Origin: Mesostigma viride
Taxonomy: Eukaryota > Streptophyta > Mesostigmatophyceae > Mesostigmatales > Mesostigmataceae
Length of the DNA stretch: 64,000 nucleotides
Reading direction: 5' to 3'
Assembly: GCA_009746045.1 (NCBI GenBank)
Contig: RPFO01000017.1
Span: 1,601,452-1,665,451, forward strand
Shown: positions 1 through 8,728 of the stretch, piece by piece
Position numbering within the stretch: the stretch's first letter is position 1
Layout of the letters: the number at the start of each line of letters is the position of its first letter
Notes under the pieces: generated by a model
The model's database searches: none
Seen by the model: the letters and a program-made list of their open reading frames with translations, nothing else
Told to the model about the DNA's origin: nothing
Translations under genes and position numbers: made by a program

Positions 1-250
1 CGAGGCCGCGCTCCCTCATCAAACCGTCCAACTGTCTCTTTGCCTCCACCATCGCGTCACTCAGCGAGCCACCGGTCTCCGCGTGCACCTTCTTCACGAA
101 CTTGGCCCACGGGTTCTGCGCCCCTATCTCGCTCTTGGCCTTCGAAACAACCCGGCCGTCCTTCCTCCGCACCAGGTCGCCGCTCGTAAGCCCTCCGCTC
201 GTCCTGGTCGCCCTGCCATTCATGACGTCAGCTTTGCTCCCGACAGGCAT
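1..250 (-). CDS. N-terminal part of a small basic NCLDV-type protein, cut by window edge
   Basis: Reading leftwards from the ATG at 248-250, a frame stays open for 83 codons and runs off the window, so only the N-terminus is present. Visible blocks are GGLTSGDL (residues 19-26), DGRVVSKAKS (31-40) and NPWAKFVKKV (46-55), followed by a charged, probably helical stretch. This block order is what I recall of small basic proteins widespread in large DNA viruses of algae and amoebae (GGLTxxDL ... VSKxxS ... NPW); their role is not firmly known, and DNA or chromatin association is an inference from the charge. The next gene on the same strand ends 35 bp upstream across an AT-rich gap that could hold its promoter. 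It is the clearest single pointer to virus-derived DNA here. Confidence 0.6.
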   Translation of the reverse strand, partial: MPVGSKADVMNGRATRTSGGLTSGDLVRRKDGRVVSKAKSEIGAQNPWAKFVKKVHAETGGSLSDAMVEAKRQLDGLMRERGL

Positions 251-285
251 CCGTATTGCGTATACAACTAACCGATATTTTTTAA

Positions 286-702
286 TCAGGAACGTTTACG
301 CTTACCCGCGAGTCCCCGCCTACCAGGCATGACGGCGGTCTTGGCGGCTCTCATGACCCAATCGACGATGGCGTCCGGCCCTCTATAAAGGATGCCCGCG
401 CCTTGTTCTCTCAGTCGGCGCAGTTTATCCAGAGCCACTAGCCACGCCCGCCGCAGGTTCTGCTCCACCGCATTGGTCTCCCGGAGATCTCTCCTGTACT
501 GATCAGGGGGGACATCGCCCTTCGCCGACACCTTCGCCTTCGACAATGCCTCCAACGCCCCGCCGAAACGATACGACAGCATCCCCGATGCGGCGTGGTA
601 ATTATGCTCCATGGCCGGCGTCAGCACCGCAGCGGCTCGGGAGCGGTGTGCGCGGTGCACCGTACGAGCGCGTCGTGGGGTGCGCGTTTTCTTTGCCGCC
701 AT
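286..702 (-). CDS. Hypothetical basic protein, 138 aa
   Basis: I chose the ATG at 700-702 (MAAKKTRTPRR...); an in-frame ATG four codons upstream at 714 is possible. The N-terminal 30 residues are dense in Lys and Arg, the middle is alpha-helical in character, and the C-terminus ends in another basic run (GKRKRS). No signal peptide or membrane segment is visible. The composition fits a nucleic-acid-binding or virion-packaged protein, but no family is recognised. It lies head-to-tail with the truncated gene at 1-250 and is divergent from the paralogue pair starting at 839. The shared 136-bp gap is AT-rich with TATA-like stretches near 725-750. Confidence 0.5.
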   Translation of the reverse strand: MAAKKTRTPRRARTVHRAHRSRAAAVLTPAMEHNYHAASGMLSYRFGGALEALSKAKVSAKGDVPPDQYRRDLRETNAVEQNLRRAWLVALDKLRRLREQGAGILYRGPDAIVDWVMRAAKTAVMPGRRGLAGKRKRS

Positions 703-787
703 GTTATAGTACATGCGTGTGTTTTTATATTCCGCAAATATATGTTTACTAAGCCGGATGGATCATTTGCAGTGATTACCTGGTGGC

Positions 788-802
788 ATGGCGCGCTTAT
801 CT
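788..802 (+). promoter_or_regulatory. Upstream box GGCGCGCTTATCT of first paralogue
   Basis: The 13-mer at 790-802 ends 36 nt before the ATG at 839. The same 13-mer occurs at 1794-1806, ending 37 nt before the ATG of the second paralogue. Conserved sequence and spacing suggest a promoter or 5' leader element, although recent duplication could also explain it. Confidence 0.45.
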
Positions 803-838
803 CAGTGGATAACATTTCTCCGCCACAAGTAAACAGTC

Positions 839-1753
839 ATGGCATCCCAGGCACTTGTGAGGTATCTGCAGCCTTCGCGCGATGTGCCGGGGGAAGACCC
901 ATTCGCGAACAAGATACGAGTGACGCCTGATGGCAAGATATCGGTTTTGGACGTGATCAAAGTGATGATGTTCATGAACAGCGACGGCACATTCTACAAA
1001 GGAGCGAGTGGACATGCCAGCGAACGCCTCGCCAATCTATGCTCGGACCATGAAGAGGTGACCGATATTATGGATCACTTCAAGTTTCCTGGTCCTGGTC
1101 AGCGAGACACCCCTGTCAGTGGGCGACGGGAAATTATCAAGATCATACAGCTCCTGCCCGGCAAGAAGGCCGCCGCCTTCCGCCACCACATGGCAGTGCT
1201 GTTGGAGAGGTACCTCGACGCCGACCCGGCGCTCATCCAGGACCTGCACGACCGGTACCGCGACAGGACCGGCGAGGAGTTCGTGCCTCTCCCTCGCCAG
1301 CAAGTGCTGGAGGCCCCTCGCATCAAGAGCTGCGAGAAGACAAAGCTGGACATGCGCGCCATCAAGGAGAGCAGCGCCAAGCCGGTGCCCGCTCGAGTGT
1401 ACGCCGCCGTCAACAACAGTTCCAACAAGCTGGCGACGGGCTACGATCAAACGGCAGACTACCGCAAGGACCAGGGGCTCACGAAGAAGAGCCAGGCCAC
1501 TCGCGACACCTTCACGGACGGGATGTGCGGTCTGTCGATATTCTTCCACGAGCAGCACAAGGCCATGGTGTCTAAGGGGGGCGACCCCGAGAAGTCGGCC
1601 CTCTCCATAGTGGATATGCTGGCACCCGGGCTAGAAAAGCTGGGTCACTACAAGGAGGCTCGCGAGTACCGCGGCCCCGAGTTTGCGGCAAACAACAAAC
1701 GACTAATGCTTGAGAACCAGGTGTGGAACAGGGACAAGAGGATAAAAGCGTAA
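839..1753 (+). CDS. Paralogue 1 of a tandem pair, conserved hypothetical protein (304 aa)
   Basis: Intact 304-residue frame starting MASQALVRYLQP. Landmarks are a charged N-terminal third (FANKIRVTPDGKISV near residues 22-36), then a block with RxTPV...IIKIIQ and LPGKKAAAFR (near residues 87-120), then LLERYLDADP (near 123-132), and a very conserved C-terminal half rich in Lys, Arg and Asn. The gene at 1844-2761 is a close paralogue, nearly identical from the LPGKKAAAFR block onward. The 'TPV-II-LPG-AA-R-A-L-RYL-D' pattern resembles uncharacterised proteins I recall from algal and protist genomes and their large DNA viruses, possibly DNA-binding modules comparable to Bro-N or KilA-N. I cannot confirm that. 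No signal peptide or transmembrane segment is seen. The gene is in an unbroken head-to-tail pair with its paralogue. Confidence 0.7.
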   Translation: MASQALVRYLQPSRDVPGEDPFANKIRVTPDGKISVLDVIKVMMFMNSDGTFYKGASGHASERLANLCSDHEEVTDIMDHFKFPGPGQRDTPVSGRREIIKIIQLLPGKKAAAFRHHMAVLLERYLDADPALIQDLHDRYRDRTGEEFVPLPRQQVLEAPRIKSCEKTKLDMRAIKESSAKPVPARVYAAVNNSSNKLATGYDQTADYRKDQGLTKKSQATRDTFTDGMCGLSIFFHEQHKAMVSKGGDPEKSALSIVDMLAPGLEKLGHYKEAREYRGPEFAANNKRLMLENQVWNRDKRIKA

Positions 1754-1791
1754 TTGCAATCATAATAATGATAATGGACAACCTTGAAACG

Positions 1792-1806
1792 GTGGCGCGC
1801 TTATCT
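1792..1806 (+). promoter_or_regulatory. Upstream box GGCGCGCTTATCT of second paralogue
   Basis: Second occurrence of the 13-mer (1794-1806), 37 nt before the ATG at 1844. The flanking GGTGGC and the following GATACAATTTCT-like stretch also match the region upstream of the first paralogue. Confidence 0.45.
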
Positions 1807-1843
1807 GGAGCGATACAATTTCTACAACAACAATAAATCAATC

Positions 1844-2761
1844 ATGGCCTCCAATGCAGTTGTGAGGTATTTGCAACCCTTGCGCGATGGGTCTGGTGAG
1901 CAGGATCCATTTGCTGGCAAGATTCGCGTGACCCCGGATGGCAAGATTTCGGTTATTGATGCTATCAAGTGCATGATATTTATGAAGCCGGATGGATCGT
2001 TCACAACTAATTCATTCAGACACGCAAGCGAGGCCTTCAAAAAACTGTGCTCGGCCCATGAAGAAGTGTACGATGGCATCGTACACTTCCGTTTCACCGG
2101 CCAAGGGCAACGAGAGACGCCTGTCACTGACCGACAGGGAATCATAAAGATAATCCAGGTCCTACCCGGCAAGAAGGCCGCCGCCTTTCGCCAGTCAGTG
2201 GCTGTGCTATTGGAGAGATACCTGGACGCGGACCCGGCTCTAATTCAAGAGTTGTTGGATAGGTACCGCGACAGGACCGGCGAGGAGTTCGTGCCTCTCC
2301 CTCGCCAGCAAGTGCTGGAGGCCCCTCGCATCAAGAGCTGCGAGAGTAATAAGCTAGACATGCGCGCCATCAAGGAGAGCAGCGCCAAGCCCGTGCCGTC
2401 CAGGGTGTACGCCATCGTCAACAACGCGGCCAACAAGCTGGTGACCGGCTACGAGCAGACCGCCGACTACAGGAAGGACCAGGGGCTCACGAAGAAGAGC
2501 CAGGCCACTCGCGACACGTTCACAGACCCCATGTGCGCATTGACCGAATTCTTCCATTTGCGGCACCAAGAGGAGGTACGTGCCGGGAAAGACCCCGAGA
2601 AGACGGCGCTGGTCATGGTGGAGGCATTGGCACCGGGGCTGGAAAAGCTGGGTCACTACAATAAGGCTCGCGAGTACCGCGGCCCCGAGTTTGCGGCAAA
2701 CAACAAACGACTCATGCTTGAGAACCAGGCGTGGAACAGGGACAAGAGGATAAAATCGTAA
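1844..2761 (+). CDS. Paralogue 2 of a tandem pair, conserved hypothetical protein (305 aa)
   Basis: I start at the ATG at 1844 because MASNAVVRYLQP aligns with the start of paralogue 1; an upstream in-frame ATG at 1784 would add 20 unrelated residues and cover the shared upstream box. Landmarks match paralogue 1: KIRVTPDGKISV, then RETPVTDRQGIIKIIQ, LPGKKAAAFR and LLERYLDADPALIQ, and a C-terminal half ending AANNKRLMLENQ...NRDKRIKS. The N-terminal third has diverged most, while the C-terminal half is nearly identical, including at the DNA level. That points to a recent duplication or to gene conversion. Function unknown. The next gene begins 39 bp after the stop, a spacing typical of compact viral genomes. 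Confidence 0.7.
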   Translation: MASNAVVRYLQPLRDGSGEQDPFAGKIRVTPDGKISVIDAIKCMIFMKPDGSFTTNSFRHASEAFKKLCSAHEEVYDGIVHFRFTGQGQRETPVTDRQGIIKIIQVLPGKKAAAFRQSVAVLLERYLDADPALIQELLDRYRDRTGEEFVPLPRQQVLEAPRIKSCESNKLDMRAIKESSAKPVPSRVYAIVNNAANKLVTGYEQTADYRKDQGLTKKSQATRDTFTDPMCALTEFFHLRHQEEVRAGKDPEKTALVMVEALAPGLEKLGHYNKAREYRGPEFAANNKRLMLENQAWNRDKRIKS

Positions 2762-2800
2762 TCTCATTCAATTATATATAACGTTAATGTACTAATCTTA

Positions 2801-3313
2801 ATGGGTTCATACCAATGCACGGTCATTACAAACAGTGGGACGAGGTGCAGACGGCGGGGGGGCGGCCGGGCACACAAGTGCACCCAACACGCGACCAGAA
2901 ACAGGAAAAACACCCACACATGGCCCTCCGCCTGCTGCGGGCACGGCAACCGGGCGAAGAAAGTCCTTCCCGTTATCCCCCCGGAAGCACGGGACGTCGA
3001 GTATTCCGCGCGACTGGCCAGGTTCCAGGATGCCCTGCGCGTCGTGCGCCAGCCGCTAGGGGCCGGTATAGGCCCTCTGCGGGCGACGGCTATCCGACAA
3101 CGGAACCGAGCGAATCTTGTGGCCGCGTCCAACGACCTCCTGTCTACAGCGCGCGCCGCGGGGGTCCCCGTGCAGGTCGTCGCCGCCGCCATCAACGCGG
3201 CTCCTCCACCCCCTCCTCCACCCCCGCCCGCGCCTGCACCTGCGCCTGCACCTGCGCCGGGCCACAACGCCGGTCAGAGGCGAATCAACAGACGGCGCGC
3301 GCGCAGGCACTGA
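2801..3313 (+). CDS. Protein with N-terminal C-x9-C-x10-C-x2-H zinc motif and Pro/Ala-rich tail (170 aa)
   Basis: The frame starts MGSYQCTVI. Cys6, Cys16, Cys27 and His30 form a C-x9-C-x10-C-x2-H pattern with an internal G-T-R-C. This is the small 'C...GxRC...C..H' metal-binding motif seen in many phage and large-virus proteins. The gene at 5657-6259 has nearly the same spacing. The middle is helical and rich in Ala, Arg and Val, followed by nine prolines and an alternating Ala-Pro run (near residues 130-150) and a strongly basic C-terminus (RRINRRRARRH). The Pro-Ala linker plus basic tail suggests a flexible nucleic-acid-binding or structural protein; this is inference. The alternating CCTGCGCCTGCACCTG DNA makes this segment prone to length change. 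Other long frames over the same DNA are shadows. Confidence 0.6.
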   Translation: MGSYQCTVITNSGTRCRRRGGGRAHKCTQHATRNRKNTHTWPSACCGHGNRAKKVLPVIPPEARDVEYSARLARFQDALRVVRQPLGAGIGPLRATAIRQRNRANLVAASNDLLSTARAAGVPVQVVAAAINAAPPPPPPPPPAPAPAPAPAPGHNAGQRRINRRRARRH

Positions 3314-3319
3314 GGTGCG

Positions 3320-3511
3320 TCAGTGGCTCATGGTCGCCACCAAAAGGGCGATCACGACGACGGCAAACACGACCGGGACGACCAGCTCCGGCCTGGACAC
3401 CAATGGGGGGGCAAACACAACGGGGGCGGTGGGGTCCAGATGCTCCGTCCTTTTCAAATCGCCCAGGCCCTCCTGTACGGGAGCAACGTTCTCTATGCTA
3501 GATGTGGACAT
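3320..3511 (-). CDS. Small predicted tail-anchored membrane protein, 63 aa
   Basis: An intact frame starts MSTSSIENVAP and ends in one hydrophobic segment of about 20 residues (VVPVVFAVVVIALLVATM) directly before the stop. About 40 hydrophilic residues lie on the N-terminal side, so the topology would be tail-anchored with the N-terminus in the cytosol. The gene converges with the zinc-motif gene, their stop codons only 6 bp apart. Small single-span proteins of this kind are common in virions and membranes of large DNA viruses, but no family is recognised. Its shortness makes it uncertain; the clean membrane segment and close packing are the support. Confidence 0.45.
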   Translation of the reverse strand: MSTSSIENVAPVQEGLGDLKRTEHLDPTAPVVFAPPLVSRPELVVPVVFAVVVIALLVATMSH

Positions 3512-3574
3512 GCTTTATCCACGTTACAGTAAACCAAAGTTTATTTATTGTTTACCAATGTAGGATTTGGTTTC

Positions 3575-4108
3575 TCAACCCTTGGATGCTATCTTCGCGT
3601 TTGCCAAATCCGTCTTGGCGGCGGCCAGCTGGGTCCTGAGATTGTCGATGCTGGCCTTGTGGTTGGTAAGGGCCAGCTCCATCAATTTCAAGGCGTCGTC
3701 CCTCTCCGAAACGACCCTCTTCAGGTCATTGACCTGGCTGGCAAGCTTGTTCCTCGCCCTTTCGTGTCTCTTTCGGGTGGCATCCCTTTCCTTCTTGTGC
3801 TTTGTGATCACCCCCTCGATCTTGTCTCTCATGTCCGCGAATTGGGAGTGAACAGTGGTCACAAACTCCCTTGGGACAAAAACCCTGGATGGGAGAGGCC
3901 CTTCGTTCAATCGGACAACTCGATTCCCCACTTCATGTGAGGGGTCTAGCACCTTAACACATTGCGACGGTGGCATGTTTTCCTTGTCAGAATCGCTGCC
4001 ATCAGAGCTGCCCCCACCATCAGAACTGCTTGTGTTCTCCATCGCCGACTTCGGGCGGATTGCGGGCGAAATGGCTCTCTCACAGTTGCTGGTCTCTTTG
4101 TCCACCAT
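3575..4108 (-). CDS. Acidic/serine-rich coiled-coil protein, 177 aa
   Basis: The start is taken at the ATG at 4106-4108 (MVDKETSNCERAI); an alternative ATG at 4042 (MENTSSSDGG) would remove 22 residues. The frame stays open upstream only because it reads through a short tandem repeat (4140-4390), which I do not regard as coding. The N-terminal part is rich in Ser, Asp and Gly (SSDGGGSSDGSDSDKEN), typical of disordered or phosphorylated regions. From about residue 85 to the end, heptad-like spacing of Leu, Val and Ile with many Lys, Glu and Arg predicts a long coiled coil. This suggests a self-associating structural or scaffolding protein; no family recognised. It is divergent from the RING-like gene at 4599, with the tandem repeat between. 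Confidence 0.5.
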   Translation of the reverse strand: MVDKETSNCERAISPAIRPKSAMENTSSSDGGGSSDGSDSDKENMPPSQCVKVLDPSHEVGNRVVRLNEGPLPSRVFVPREFVTTVHSQFADMRDKIEGVITKHKKERDATRKRHERARNKLASQVNDLKRVVSERDDALKLMELALTNHKASIDNLRTQLAAAKTDLANAKIASKG

Positions 4109-4139
4109 ATGGCCAGGCCTGTGTGCATGGGGCATCCAA

Positions 4140-4392
4140 GATCTGTGACGTGGCATACCAGAGATCTGTGACGTGGCAAGTGACGGGCAGATCCGAGATC
4201 TCTGATGTGGCAGATCTCTGATGTGGCAGATCCAAGATCTCTGATGTGGCAGTGGCAGATCCGAGATCTCTGATGTGCCAGATCTCTGATGTGGCAGATC
4301 CGAGATCTCTGATGTGGCAGATCTCTGATGTGGCAGATCCGAGATCTCTGATGTGGCATATGATGTGGCGGATCCAAGATCTCTACAGATCA
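4140..4392 (+). repeat. Short tandem repeat of GATCCGAGATCTCTGATGTGGCA
   Basis: At least nine imperfect units of about 18-23 bp (core AGATCTCTGATGTGGCA) lie directly upstream of the coiled-coil gene. Open frames across it encode only DLPHQRS-type repeats and are artefacts. Its position in the divergent promoter region between two genes is notable. Confidence 0.8.
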
Positions 4393-4598
4393 CAGATCCA
4401 CTGGCCAAGTGCCATCATAAGTGTGTTGCCAACCCTCCCCAGACACACCAAACCACCAGCGCCCAGCCATCCGAAATCCCAGTCCACCACCCATCATTCC
4501 TAGTCCCCGGAAGCCATTCCTTTTTCGCCCGAGTGCCCATTCTAAAGCCCGAGGCTCCATAAAGGTGACATTTACAGTACATTTTCGCATCAGAAATC

Positions 4599-5498
4599 AT
4601 GCCCGCCGAACATTTCCATGGCGCCTGTCTGGGTTTGCCGGAGGCTCACTACATCTACAACCCGGAGACCGGGGAAAAGCTTTTCAAGAACGTGACGAAC
4701 GTGCAGTTCGCGGAGGACTGGAAGAAGCAGAACCCTGGAAAGGATCCTCACCCCCCCACCATCAGGTGCGAGAGTTGCAACGAGCTCAGGTTCATATCCG
4801 CCTACACCTGCGGCCCCATGGTCAGGCAGGCGGACGTCTGCGACCAGTGCCACGAGGCCGTCCGCAAGTACACCCTCAAGAAGAGGCTGGACATCGAGGC
4901 GCTGGCCAAGAAGGCGGTTAAGAAGTACACCGCCAAGGAGGTCCGCATCATCCCTCCGTGCGGCAGGGGCGACAGGAAGTTCGAGGAGGCCATCTGGCAG
5001 GCGGAGCACGAGGCGCACGGGGACGAGGGCATGGACAGCATCGAGGTGTGCATCCTGTGCGACCAGAGACTGGAGAACGTTTACTCTCCCAAGGTGGACA
5101 TGGACACGGCCCCGCACTTCCACATGGGCGGCGTCTGCGACGGCTGCATGATGACCGTGCTGGTCGAGCAGGAGAGCCCCGACGACATCGACTGCCCCCT
5201 GTGCCTCCATGAGGACCGCCGCAAGGAGCACGTGGCCAGGCTGCAGTTCCCCTACTTCGTCTTCAACCCCCACCTGACCGCCATAGCCCACGTGGCCAGC
5301 GTGCGGTCTGTGGGCGAGATCACCATCTTCCGCGCCCACAACGCCAAGTGCATCGTCGTCGAGAAGGCCACGGGGGAGCTCGCTGCCCTGGAGGGCGGCG
5401 CGAGGAAGCGCAAGGGTGCGGACGCCTCTCCCGAGACGGAGGTGGTGTGCGTGGACAACGGCCCGCAGCCCAGGCGCAGGATTGGTCTCAGGTCCTGA
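4599..5498 (+). CDS. RING-like zinc-finger protein, 299 aa
   Basis: Intact frame starting MPAEHFHGACLGL. There are two cysteine clusters. The first is Cys57-x2-Cys60, Cys71, and Cys81-x2-Cys84. The second is Cys151-x2-Cys154, His173-x-His175, Cys180-x2-Cys183, Cys199-x2-Cys202. The second fits a RING-like cross-brace with one Cys replaced by His, so an E3 ubiquitin-ligase-like role is plausible; variant RING proteins are common in large DNA viruses. The C-terminus carries a basic KRK segment and an Arg-rich end (PRRRIGLRS) that could be a nuclear signal. The ATG follows an AT-rich leader and codons are strongly GC-ending, like neighbouring genes. Substrate unknown. A long minus-strand frame over the same DNA is a shadow of this GC-rich gene. 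Confidence 0.65.
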   Translation: MPAEHFHGACLGLPEAHYIYNPETGEKLFKNVTNVQFAEDWKKQNPGKDPHPPTIRCESCNELRFISAYTCGPMVRQADVCDQCHEAVRKYTLKKRLDIEALAKKAVKKYTAKEVRIIPPCGRGDRKFEEAIWQAEHEAHGDEGMDSIEVCILCDQRLENVYSPKVDMDTAPHFHMGGVCDGCMMTVLVEQESPDDIDCPLCLHEDRRKEHVARLQFPYFVFNPHLTAIAHVASVRSVGEITIFRAHNAKCIVVEKATGELAALEGGARKRKGADASPETEVVCVDNGPQPRRRIGLRS

Positions 5499-5656
5499 GC
5501 GGTCGATAGCGCCTTTCTCTCACTCAGCAGTTGTTTGAAGCGTGACAGGCAGCTAATTGAGCACTGTCCCTCACCGCGTTTTATGTACAGCGCACCCTAG
5601 GGGCGCGACTAGGTGATAAACGTGCTATTATTTATTTTTTTAATGAATATATATTT

Positions 5657-6259
5657 TCACCTCCTCGTGCGCGATCGCCCCCTCACCCTGCGCGCCCCCG
5701 TTGTGTGTCCGCCCCGCTTAGGCAGCACGCGGGCGCCGGTGTACATCGGCACGTACATAGGCACGTACCCCGCTCTCTTTGTGAACCTGTCCTCGTAATC
5801 GTCGTCATCCTCGCTGTTTTCGTAAACTGCGGGCACACCTTCCGCGTCGGCAAATATGTCACCGTCTTCGTCGGCTTCCCATCCGCCACGCGGGTCAGCG
5901 GCGGCAGCCATGGCAGCAATGTCAGCCTGTGTCAGCCTGGCACGGGCGGCATTGGCGGCGGCAGCAGATCTCCATCGACCCCTTATCTCATCAGATTTGT
6001 TGGAAGGGACAGCGGGGGCTTGCCCGACCATCATCCTCCCCAGCGCCTTCGACACACCGCTGAAACGGAGCATGTCGAGACTGGGCGCGCCCACCCGGTG
6101 AGAGCGGCCCGACCGCCCCCCGCGCCCAGGCGCGCCCCGCCCCCTCCCCCTCCTCCCGCCCCCGTGGTGCGGGCACGCGCTCCTGCCGCCCCACGTCTGC
6201 CACCCGCACCGGCCGCCCTTGCCCGTCAACGCACCGCAACGATCGGACGATACCGCCAT
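5657..6259 (-). CDS. Protein with N-terminal C-x9-C-x10-C-x-H-H motif, Gly/Arg-rich linker and acidic region (200 aa)
   Basis: I start at the ATG at 6257-6259 (MAVSSDRCGALTG); an earlier in-frame ATG at 6289 adds ten hydrophobic residues. Cys8, Cys18, Cys29 and His31/His32 repeat the C-x9-C-x10-C pattern of the gene at 2801-3313, and the GxGGRC core matches the same 'GxRC' module. A Gly/Arg-rich stretch follows (RRGRGRGAPGRGGRSGR), then a helical Ala-rich part, an acidic run near residues 135-165 (EADEDGDIFADAEG, NSEDDDDYED) and an Arg-rich C-terminus. A GR-rich segment plus zinc motif suggests RNA or DNA binding. It converges with the RING-like gene. The two zinc-motif proteins are probably distant paralogues or share a mobile N-terminal module. 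Confidence 0.55.
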   Translation of the reverse strand: MAVSSDRCGALTGKGGRCGWQTWGGRSACPHHGGGRRGRGRGAPGRGGRSGRSHRVGAPSLDMLRFSGVSKALGRMMVGQAPAVPSNKSDEIRGRWRSAAAANAARARLTQADIAAMAAAADPRGGWEADEDGDIFADAEGVPAVYENSEDDDDYEDRFTKRAGYVPMYVPMYTGARVLPKRGGHTTGARRVRGRSRTRR

Positions 6260-7057
6260 CGCGCGAAACACGTATACAAAAAAGCGCACATTATTTTAAA
6301 ACGCGCGCGCACAGCAACGCTCGAACGCTCTCAACACGGCCCCGCTTTGGATAGCCTTCTACCGACCAAAAAAGAGAAGACTATCCAACAAAACCCCCGC
6401 CAACACCGGCCCACGCATCCGTCACCAGGAAAAAAAAGAGAAGACTATCCAAACTCACCCCCTCTCAAACCCCGCTCGACCACCGAACAAATTTAAGACG
6501 ACCCCTCCCGACATTCTCGCCCGTCGGTCGTGGATAGCCTTCTCTTGGATAGCCTTCTTTTTACCCCCCCGGCCAAACTATTACTCCACCTATACCCTAC
6601 ACCCTATACCCTATACCCCCCTGAAAAATTTCCTTACGCCATAAAATACTTTTTTTTTCTATCCAAAAAGAAGACTACCAAAAGAAGACTATCCAAACTC
6701 CCCCCCTCTTAAACCCCGCCCGACCATCGAACAAATTTAAGACGCCCCCTCCCGACATTCTCGACCATCGGTCGTGGATAGCCTTCTCGTCGACAAAAAA
6801 AACGGCACGCGACGAGAAACCTCTCTCGACCAAGATCGTGGATAGACTTCTCCAAAAACACGGAGAGAAGAACATCCAACCTCTCCAGCCTCTGCCGACA
6901 CCCGACCTGCCACGACCTGCCACGACCCGCCACGCCCGCCACGAACTGCCACGAACGCAGCTAACGACGCTCAAAGCACGCGCACGAACGAGGGGTAGCC
7001 CTCGCGAAGCCTAGTTGGCTCCGTCGTAGAGTGTCAACGGCCAACTTGCAAACACGC
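6260..7057. other. Gene-free stretch with repeated GATAGCCTTCT / AGAAGACTATCC words
   Basis: No convincing gene. The words GGATAGCCTTCT and its partial complement AGAAGACTATCC recur at roughly 6350, 6380, 6440, 6532, 6548, 6670 and 6777. Two copies of a segment of about 70 bp (AAACCCCGC...CGACC...ACAAATTTAAGACG) begin near 6468 and 6711. A TACACCCTATACCC-like run lies at 6590-6620 and a CCACGACCTGC run at 6905-6955. This separates the compact virus-like cluster from the palindrome-rich region. Confidence 0.5.
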
Positions 7058-7488
<431 letters not shown>

Positions 7489-7724
7489 CACCAAGGTTGA
7501 GACTTACATGCATGGGACAAGAAAAACCTCGTTGCAAGGGTTGAAACAATAACGAAATTGTATGACCACAGACACATAAAATGTAAGGCTTGCTCAGTAT
7601 TATTATTTACCCATCAATCAATTTTAAAGGCAAGGAAATGTTGAAATACGGACGACCGTCCCAAGTTCGCCAGCATTAACAAAAGCATTTCTGTGACAAG
7701 AACAGTGGGCGACCATTCCCATTA
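7489..7724. other. Intergenic, nothing recognised
   Basis: Short AT-rich gap between the plastid fragment and the stop codon of the next minus-strand gene; no gene or repeat seen. Confidence 0.4.
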
Positions 7725-8505
7725 TTATCTTTTCCTCTTTTGTTTCTTCCCCTTCCCGGACTCGCATTCATAAGCGACGTCCGCCATCCCCAAACGATGC
7801 AAAATTTTGTTGGAGCTCTGCATCTTCTCCAACAGTTCTTGATCCGATTCCTCCTTTGCACGACGCGCTTCCTCTGCCTTCGCCTTTGCGGCCTCCACAT
7901 CTGCATCTATATCCGCCTTCACCACCATCCTGATCAAACGGTCCCGCTCCTCAGGCCTCTTCGGCAGTCCCACCGGCTCTGCGGCAAGAAGAAGCTCCAA
8001 AATATCCTTGTGCAGTCTTTGTGCTTCCACAAATCCAGTGTTCGTCATCAATGTGTACGCGCATTCACGCGCCACACCCTGCAAGGAATCCCCCATGGTA
8101 ACGGTAAGCCCATAAGCAAACCCGTACGCGCTCTCCCCCTCTGCCAAAATCTCGAGTCCCTGCCTGTCGAGGCGCAACAGCTCAAGTTTCCGTTCCCCAG
8201 TGTGCGTTGCCGAGAAGTGGAGGACCGAGCGTGTCATTCCGGTCTTCCCCATCAACATCTGCAAACTTGCTACGTATGCGATCCCACGAGCGCACACGTC
8301 CTCCAACTTCTCGGCAACAGGTAGATGTGTCTTGCAATACACATCCAATCCCTCCAGTGGTCTATCACAACGAAATCCACACACCCCGTATGGTTCCTTG
8401 GCATGTTGGTACTCGAGGTCGTGCGCTTGTAGGAACTTGTAATGTTCCGCGCACAGTCACCTCGACCCTTACGGGCTCCGTACAGATTTTGCATTTCGTT
8501 GCCAT
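7725..8505 (-). pseudogene. Frameshifted gene with N-terminal C-x2-C ... C-x2-H zinc module
   Basis: The apparent start is the ATG at 8503-8505 (MATKCKICTE...). That frame runs on without the expected partner residues, while another frame, open just after about 8463, supplies CAEHYKFLQAHD and continues for about 240 codons to the stop at 7725. A single shift near 8455-8470 joins CKIC to CAEH and gives a C-x2-C ... C-x2-H module, then a second cysteine pattern GVCGFRCDRP...YCKTH. The remainder is charged and helical, with a long Lys/Glu/Ala helix and a GKGKKQKRKR C-terminus. Related N-terminal modules start the genes at 8729-9301 and 12055-12836. Function unknown. The shift may be genuine decay or a sequencing error. 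Confidence 0.5.
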
Positions 8506-8728
8506 CTGCGCAATTGCCATGAGTCCCATACAGCAGCCATTGTATAACAGGGGCAATGAGCACCGTCAGAACCCCCTCTGGCGTCTTTCTCACACAATTC
8601 TCAATCTAGCCTTGTTGTGCAATAATTGTTGGTTCAAAGAAGGTCCGATGTAAGTTTTATGAGACAAAATAAATTAGTTTCAATTACACGGATCAGATTA
8701 ATCAAATCATATTTTCTCCGTCTCTTTC

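Noticed and set aside
4590-5339. Minus-strand 249-codon frame opposite the RING-like gene
   Set aside because: Shadow frame of a GC-rich gene; no cysteine or domain pattern, and the plus-strand frame has clear zinc ligands.
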